Shown in pieces: positions 37,947 through 42,695 of a stretch of 42,695 nt of DNA. A program made the position numbers and the translations under genes. Each line of letters opens with the position of its first letter. Position 1 is the first letter of the stretch. Origin of the DNA: Rhizobiaceae bacterium (GTDB lineage: Bacteria > Pseudomonadota > Alphaproteobacteria > Rhizobiales > Rhizobiaceae); the NCBI GenBank assembly GCA_905339215.1, contig CAJPFN010000091.1, positions 1 to 42,695 of the forward strand, read 5' to 3'. The notes beneath the pieces were generated by a model that saw only the letters and a program-made list of their open reading frames with translations, was not told where the DNA came from and did no database searches.

Positions 37947-39164
37947 TCAGCGCCGCGCTACCAGCGGCACGACGTTGTTCGGCTGCTTTTCCGCCGACGC
38001 GAGGAAGCGCTTGATGGAACGCGCGGCCTGGCGGATGCGGTGTTCGTTCTCGACGAAGGCAAGCCGTACGTGGTCGTCGCCGTGTTCACCGAAGCCGATG
38101 CCCGGCGCCACGGCGACGTCGGCATGCTCGATCAGGAGCTTGGAGAATTCGAGCGAACCGAGGTGCCGGAACGGCTCCGGGATCGGCGCCCAGGCGAACA
38201 TCGACGCGGCGGGCGCCGGAATCTGCCAGCCGGCCTTGCCGAAGGACTCCACCATCACGTCGCGGCGACGGTGATAGACCTCGCGCACCTCGGCGATATC
38301 GGAGCCGTCGCCGTTGAGCGCGGCCGTCGCCGCCACCTGGATCGGCGTGAAGGCACCGTAGTCAAGGTAGGACTTCACTCGGGTCAACGCCGAGATCAGC
38401 CGTTCGTTGCCGACGGCAAAACCCATGCGCCAACCGGGCATGGAGAAGGTCTTCGACATGGAGGTGAACTCGACGGTAACGTCGATCGCCCCCGGAACCT
38501 CAAGCACCGACGGCGGTGGATTGCCGTCGAAATAGATCTCCGAATAGGCGAGGTCGGAAAGGATGATCAGGTCGTTCTTGCGGGCAAACGCGACGACGTC
38601 CTTGTAGAAGTCGAGCGAAGCGACCAGCGCCGTCGGGTTCGACGGGTAGTTGAGGATCAGCGCCAGCGGCTTCGGGATCGAATGGCGGAAACCGCGTTCC
38701 AGCGCGGGGATGAAGTTGTCGTCCGGCTCGACCTGCAGCGAGCGGATGACGCCGCCCGACATGATGAAGCCGAAGGCATGGATCGGATAGGTCGGGTTCG
38801 GGCACAGGATGACGTCGCCGGGCGCCGTGATCGCCTGCGCCATGTTGGCGAAGCCTTCCTTGGAGCCCAGCGTGGCGACGATCTGCGTCTCCGGATCGAG
38901 CTTCACGCCGAAGCGGCGGGCATAGTAATTCGCCTGGGCACGGCGCAGGCCGGGTATGCCGCGCGAGGACGAGTAGCGGTGGGTGCGCGGGTCGCGGACG
39001 ACCTCGACCAGCTTGTCGACGATCGCCTTCGGCGTGGGCAGGTCCGGATTGCCCATGCCGAGATCGATGATGTCGGCGCCGTTGGCCCGGGCGCTGGCCT
39101 TGAGCCGGTTGACCTGCTCGAAGACGTAAGGCGGAAGGCGGCGGACTTTGTGAAACTCTTCCAT
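37947..39164 (-). CDS. alaC: AlaC-like aminotransferase (alanine/LL-DAP type)
   Basis: PLP fold-type I aminotransferase of 405 residues. It aligns closely in memory with E. coli AlaC: RLPPYVFEQVNRLKASARANGADIIDLGMGNPD, HRYSSSRGIPGLRRAQ, SKEGFANMAQAI, LILNYPSNPTALVASLDFYKDVV, SDLAYSEIYFDG and the PLP lysine Lys238 in TSMSKTFSMPGWRMGFAVGN. The C-terminus has SMFAWAPIPEPF and VAVAPGIGFGEHGDDHVRLAF. AlaC makes alanine from pyruvate; such genes are often labelled LL-diaminopimelate aminotransferase, and placement before hom would also fit aspartate-family metabolism. The start at 39164 (MEEFHK) is chosen over a Met 16 codons up because the family begins there; GGA precedes it by 7 bases. Confidence 0.9.
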   Translation of the reverse strand: MEEFHKVRRLPPYVFEQVNRLKASARANGADIIDLGMGNPDLPTPKAIVDKLVEVVRDPRTHRYSSSRGIPGLRRAQANYYARRFGVKLDPETQIVATLGSKEGFANMAQAITAPGDVILCPNPTYPIHAFGFIMSGGVIRSLQVEPDDNFIPALERGFRHSIPKPLALILNYPSNPTALVASLDFYKDVVAFARKNDLIILSDLAYSEIYFDGNPPPSVLEVPGAIDVTVEFTSMSKTFSMPGWRMGFAVGNERLISALTRVKSYLDYGAFTPIQVAATAALNGDGSDIAEVREVYHRRRDVMVESFGKAGWQIPAPAASMFAWAPIPEPFRHLGSLEFSKLLIEHADVAVAPGIGFGEHGDDHVRLAFVENEHRIRQAARSIKRFLASAEKQPNNVVPLVARR

Positions 39165-39289
39165 GGCGGTTCCAGGGGCGACGGGGTTGCGCGGGCCGCG
39201 ATATACACGCATTCGCGGCAGGGGTCGATAGAATTGGACGCACCCGCGAAATGCACGGATGTGGCGTTTTCGCGGCAGGTTCGAGACTT

Positions 39290-42200
39290 TCAGAATACGT
39301 CAAAGTCGCCGTAGATCTGATTGCGCGCGATCCATGGGATCTGCCTCCCCTCGGAGCCGCCGGCGACGGAGGCCTTCACGGCGCGGTAGAGCTCAAGCAG
39401 GCTGACGGCGCCGTTGCCGTCGATGTCGGCCTGCGCGCGGCCGGGCGACAGTGCCTCGGCGATCGCCACCGAGAAACGGCCGCCGCCGAGCCCCGCCAGC
39501 TCCTCGCTGAACTGGCGGCCCTTCGACGCCGACAGGATGACTATCCCGGCGCCGCCCTCGGTGACGAGCTGGGCCACCGCATCCTCGTTGGTCGCCGGAT
39601 CTGCCTGGCCGGAGACGCCGGAGTGACAGGCGTCGAGGAGCACGACGACACGCGCCTTTGCCGTCTTGATCCGCGCCGCGACCGCGTCGAAGGGAAGGCT
39701 GGTACCGTCCATATCGGCGCGGTCGGTCGACGACAACGCGAGCCGCAGGCGCCCGTCACCGCCGATCAGACCGTGGCCGGCGAAAGAGAAAAGCAGCGTG
39801 TCCCCCTCGCCTGCGCCCGCGATCAGCGCTTCCACGCGGACGAGAACGGCCTCGGCGGTCGCCTCCTCGTCGAGCAAAGTGCCGACCTCGATAGACCGGT
39901 AGAGCCGTGACGTCGCGACAGCCCCGGCAATCCTGCGCGCATCGGCGGCGGCGAAGCGCAGATCCGAGTCCGGCATCTTCGGGTAGCTATCGACGCCGAC
40001 GACGAGGCCCAGCAGCCGCCCGGCTCCGGCCGACGGACGCGTACCGAGCACGACATCGGTGGGCGGGCTGGTGAAGCCCTCGCGGTCGATGGCGAGCAGC
40101 GTGGCGAAGGCGGCCGGTGGCAGCTCCGCGGGATCGAGCGCAAGCGAGGCAGCAGTACCGTCTAGCGCCCACCGCCGCGCCAGACGACCGTCTACGTAGA
40201 CGTCGAGGGATCTGAGGCCGCGCGCAGCCCGCAGATCGATGCGGAGTGCGCCGGATCCATTCGACACGGTCAGTGACGGCGGGTTGAGGGCGATCGGTGC
40301 CCTCTCCGCCGCACCGGCGAACGCGGCCCTGGCCAGGCCAGGATAGCGCAGCCGCCCGGCGAACTGCGACAGGAGATGGCGGCCGGGCAGGCCGGCGATC
40401 TTCAGTTCGACATAGCCGGCTGCGTCCTCAGAGCCGTCGAAGTAGCCGTTGCGGTCCATCAGGACCAGCTCGTCGTCGACGACGAGGCCACTGAGCACAT
40501 GTCGGCCATCGGCACAGGCGTAGATCTCGACGCGTCCGTCCTTGTTGATCTGCGCGACATGGCGGCCGTCTGCCGTCATCGACAGACGGTCGATGTCTGC
40601 CGCGTTGAGAGGGGCTGCCACCGAGCAGGCCGGCGTCCAACCGACGAGGTCGAAGGCGATCAGCCGCGCAATCGGCCGCGTCGCTACCAGGACATAGCGC
40701 CCGCCGGCCACGCCGACATAGCTCGGCTCGCTAAAGGTGCTGCCCAATTCGCCGCGCGCGTCGCCGCGGTTGATCAGGGCCAACGGCGCGCCCTCCTCCT
40801 CGCTAGCGCGCTCGGCCTTCAACTGATCGTGCGCAAGCAGGTCGGCATGGCGCAGCAGTCCGCCCCTCTCGCCGAGCAGAGTGAAGGAGAAAGCGTGCGA
40901 GAGCCGGCCGGACTCGACGGTCTCTGTCAGCCAGAAGCGGTCGCCGCCGATGATCCACCGCCAGGTGTCGCGACCCTCGGCGAGGAGATCGATCAGTACC
41001 CCGTCACCCGGCAGCGTCGCAGGCGAAGGATCGGGGAACGGGAAGGTTAGGTAGCCGCCGCCTTCCTCGGCTGCGGTTCCGAAACGGGCGACGACGTCGG
41101 GGTAGAGCGCATCGAGCTCGGCGGCGATCGGCCCGATCCTGTCATCGTCGATTCCCGACCGCAACGGCGCGATCGTACGGTCCGGCAGGAGGTCGAGCAG
41201 GGCGTCGGCTGTGGCGGCGAATGGACGGACCGAAGGCACGATCGCCACCGCGCCGCGCAGGATCGCGCCGGATCCGTCGCCGACATCGGTCGCGCCGGCC
41301 CCGACCCCGGCGATCGCGCTGCCGCCCGTGGTGACGGTCTGGGTCGGCGCTTCGCTGAAATCGATCGGCTCCTCGATCGGCTCGAGGGCGACCTCTGCGT
41401 CCGCGGGCGCCGTTTCCGTCCCTTCGGCGTCCTCCTCAACGACCTCGCCGGACGGATCGTCGTAGTAAATGAAGGTCCGGCGCAGCGTGTCGTGGGCATT
41501 CCATTTCACCACGTCCGCGACCTTCATGGCAAAATCGCGCGACAGGACCTCGCTAAGCTGGCTGCGTCGTTTAGTGACGATCATCGGATTGAGCAGCCCG
41601 AGGTCTATGATCCTGCCGGGTAATTCGTCTGTGGGATCCGGATAGAAGAAGGGATTGGTGGCGAGAAAGGCGACGACGCCGCTTTCCAACGACAGTTCCA
41701 GCGACCAGGCCTCGCTCCCGGACGTAAACGACGCACCGCCCTCGCCGGGATCGAAATCCTCGCCGCCCGCGTCGCGGCCGCCGTGAATGGCGCCTTCGCC
41801 TATGACGGTCTCTTCCTCCATGCGGAACTCGTTGAGCAATGCCAGCCGCGGCGTTTCCTCCGGCAAGTCGCGCCTTCCGTGCAGCGTGCGCACGATCTGC
41901 AACGCGCCGGCCCATTCCTGGTCGAGATAGAGGAAACTGTCGGCGTGGCTCCAGTACATGGCGATGCTCTGGAACCGTCCGATACGACGCTCGGCGACGA
42001 GGTCGTAGATATCGGCGACTTGGTCCTCGTTGGTGCGGAGGGCGATGAAGCGGCCGGTCGGAGAGAAGACCGGATCATTGCCCGTCGCTTGCAAAATCAC
42101 CTCGCCGCTGCGCGCGTCGGCGACCTCGACCGCCCCTTCGAATACGCGCGCCCGGAACGGACCGGCGAACGGCACGACCTCCGCGGTGGGACGTCGCGCG

Positions 42201-42695
42201 GAGAACGGATCGCGGGCGACGAGCCTTGGCGCGCCGGGAGCCACATCGAGGTGCATAGTACCGCTCGCCGCGACCGCCTCGCCGCACGCCGATACGACGA
42301 CGATCGCCCATTCGGCGTCCATCGGACCGGCCCTGTAGGGAAGCACCTCGATGGCGCCCGACGGACGCGCGAACCGCATCGAAAGGGGCACAATTGCCCG
42401 CGACCGGTCCTTGCCGAACTCCATGTCGTGCGGTCCGCGGGCGCCAGGTGCGAGCGCGAAAAATCCGCGGCCCTCGAAGCGCGTCGCCTCGGGAACGGCA
42501 AGGACCATATAGGCGGACGCCTTCGACTTCGCGGAAGCCGCCTTCGTGCGGGTCCACCGAAAGGCTACGGGCTCGCCGACCACCGCCGCCGCATCCGGCT
42601 GCACGACGTCGATCAACGGCGTGTCGGCCGGCGCGGCGGCACATGCCGGCGTTTCCGCCAGCGCCGGTGAAGCCGGGGAAAGCCAGGTCAAGACC
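39290..42695 (-). CDS. Large secreted caspase-family protein, 5' end cut
   Basis: Function unknown; cut at its 5' end by the window. At least 1133 residues are present. Numbering is from a TTG at 42691, but reading continues to the window edge: VLTWLSPASPALAETP looks like the tail of a signal peptide with an ALA cleavage site, so the true start lies outside. Residues 1-850 are mostly beta-rich, with beta-propeller/PD40-like segments (GNDPVFSPTGRFIALRTNE, about 204-222; TADGRHVAQINKDGRVEIY near 700) and acidic low-complexity patches near 420-450. The peptidase C14 domain covers about 892-1125: LLGLVVGVDSYP, catalytic His973 in LLFSFAGHGL and Cys1022 in VVVLLDACHSG, 49 residues apart. An EF-hand-like loop, DIDGNGAVSLLE (1089-1100), follows. 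Both catalytic residues are intact, so protease activity is possible. It sits upstream of the aminotransferase gene on the same strand, 125 bases away. Confidence 0.85.
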   Translation of the reverse strand, partial: VLTWLSPASPALAETPACAAAPADTPLIDVVQPDAAAVVGEPVAFRWTRTKAASAKSKASAYMVLAVPEATRFEGRGFFALAPGARGPHDMEFGKDRSRAIVPLSMRFARPSGAIEVLPYRAGPMDAEWAIVVVSACGEAVAASGTMHLDVAPGAPRLVARDPFSARRPTAEVVPFAGPFRARVFEGAVEVADARSGEVILQATGNDPVFSPTGRFIALRTNEDQVADIYDLVAERRIGRFQSIAMYWSHADSFLYLDQEWAGALQIVRTLHGRRDLPEETPRLALLNEFRMEEETVIGEGAIHGGRDAGGEDFDPGEGGASFTSGSEAWSLELSLESGVVAFLATNPFFYPDPTDELPGRIIDLGLLNPMIVTKRRSQLSEVLSRDFAMKVADVVKWNAHDTLRRTFIYYDDPSGEVVEEDAEGTETAPADAEVALEPIEEPIDFSEAPTQTVTTGGSAIAGVGAGATDVGDGSGAILRGAVAIVPSVRPFAATADALLDLLPDRTIAPLRSGIDDDRIGPIAAELDALYPDVVARFGTAAEEGGGYLTFPFPDPSPATLPGDGVLIDLLAEGRDTWRWIIGGDRFWLTETVESGRLSHAFSFTLLGERGGLLRHADLLAHDQLKAERASEEEGAPLALINRGDARGELGSTFSEPSYVGVAGGRYVLVATRPIARLIAFDLVGWTPACSVAAPLNAADIDRLSMTADGRHVAQINKDGRVEIYACADGRHVLSGLVVDDELVLMDRNGYFDGSEDAAGYVELKIAGLPGRHLLSQFAGRLRYPGLARAAFAGAAERAPIALNPPSLTVSNGSGALRIDLRAARGLRSLDVYVDGRLARRWALDGTAASLALDPAELPPAAFATLLAIDREGFTSPPTDVVLGTRPSAGAGRLLGLVVGVDSYPKMPDSDLRFAAADARRIAGAVATSRLYRSIEVGTLLDEEATAEAVLVRVEALIAGAGEGDTLLFSFAGHGLIGGDGRLRLALSSTDRADMDGTSLPFDAVAARIKTAKARVVVLLDACHSGVSGQADPATNEDAVAQLVTEGGAGIVILSASKGRQFSEELAGLGGGRFSVAIAEALSPGRAQADIDGNGAVSLLELYRAVKASVAGGSEGRQIPWIARNQIYGDFDVF

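Overview
The window reads as a chromosomal segment of a G+C-rich alphaproteobacterium of the order Hyphomicrobiales (Rhizobiales), most like the Mesorhizobium/Phyllobacteriaceae group. This rests on the character of the proteins (ParE, CpaF, a rhizobial-type NifU-like scaffold, DUF2336), the tandem glycine riboswitch before gcvTHP, and gene neighbourhoods such as folE-hisI-patatin and aminotransferase-hom-glpX-recJ. No phage, transposase, rRNA, tRNA or CRISPR array was seen. Most of the segment is core genome.

Layout. 1-1.5 kb: a ribbon-helix-helix/PIN toxin-antitoxin pair whose toxin gene overlaps fghA (S-formylglutathione hydrolase). 1.5-2.5 kb: an unrecognised, internally duplicated protein on the minus strand. 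2.6-7.2 kb: tandem glycine riboswitch and gcvT-gcvH-gcvP, the glycine cleavage operon. 7.2-8.2 kb: a hairpin-rich intergenic mosaic and a small hypothetical gene. 8.5-9.9 kb: an ALDH3-type aldehyde dehydrogenase. 9.9-17.7 kb: a minus-strand Tad (Flp) pilus operon, cpaB-cpaC-small lipoprotein-cpaE-cpaF-tadB-tadC-tadD, with no pilin, prepilin peptidase or pseudopilin genes in view. 18-20 kb: parE (topoisomerase IV subunit B), divergent from the Tad operon, then a GNAT acetyltransferase. 21-22 kb: a DUF2336 protein. 22.2-23.5 kb: an overlapping MaoC hydratase/CitE-type lyase pair. 23.5-24.7 kb: a nitroreductase and flavin reductase pair separated by one stop codon. 24.9-26.8 kb: a three-repeat exported protein and a PlsC/OlsA-like acyltransferase. 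26.9-29.4 kb: thrS and yidD. 29.6-33.6 kb: a luciferase-like monooxygenase, a NifU-like scaffold, folE, hisI and a patatin-like phospholipase. 33.6-39.2 kb: alaC-like aminotransferase, hom, glpX and recJ on the minus strand. 39.3 kb to the right edge: a very large secreted caspase-family protein with beta-propeller-like repeats and an EF-hand-like loop, cut by the window end.

How the genes work together. gcvTHP forms one enzyme system, sensed by its own RNA leader. fghA detoxifies formaldehyde, but no formaldehyde dehydrogenase is in view. The Tad genes supply the cytoplasmic motor, inner-membrane platform, secretin and pilotin-like lipoproteins, while the fibre-forming components must be encoded elsewhere. 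The MaoC/CitE pair fits a branched C5 acyl-CoA hydration and cleavage step. The least explained genes are the caspase-like protein, the duplicated 324-residue protein, the three-repeat exported protein and the NifU-like scaffold that lacks its third cysteine.
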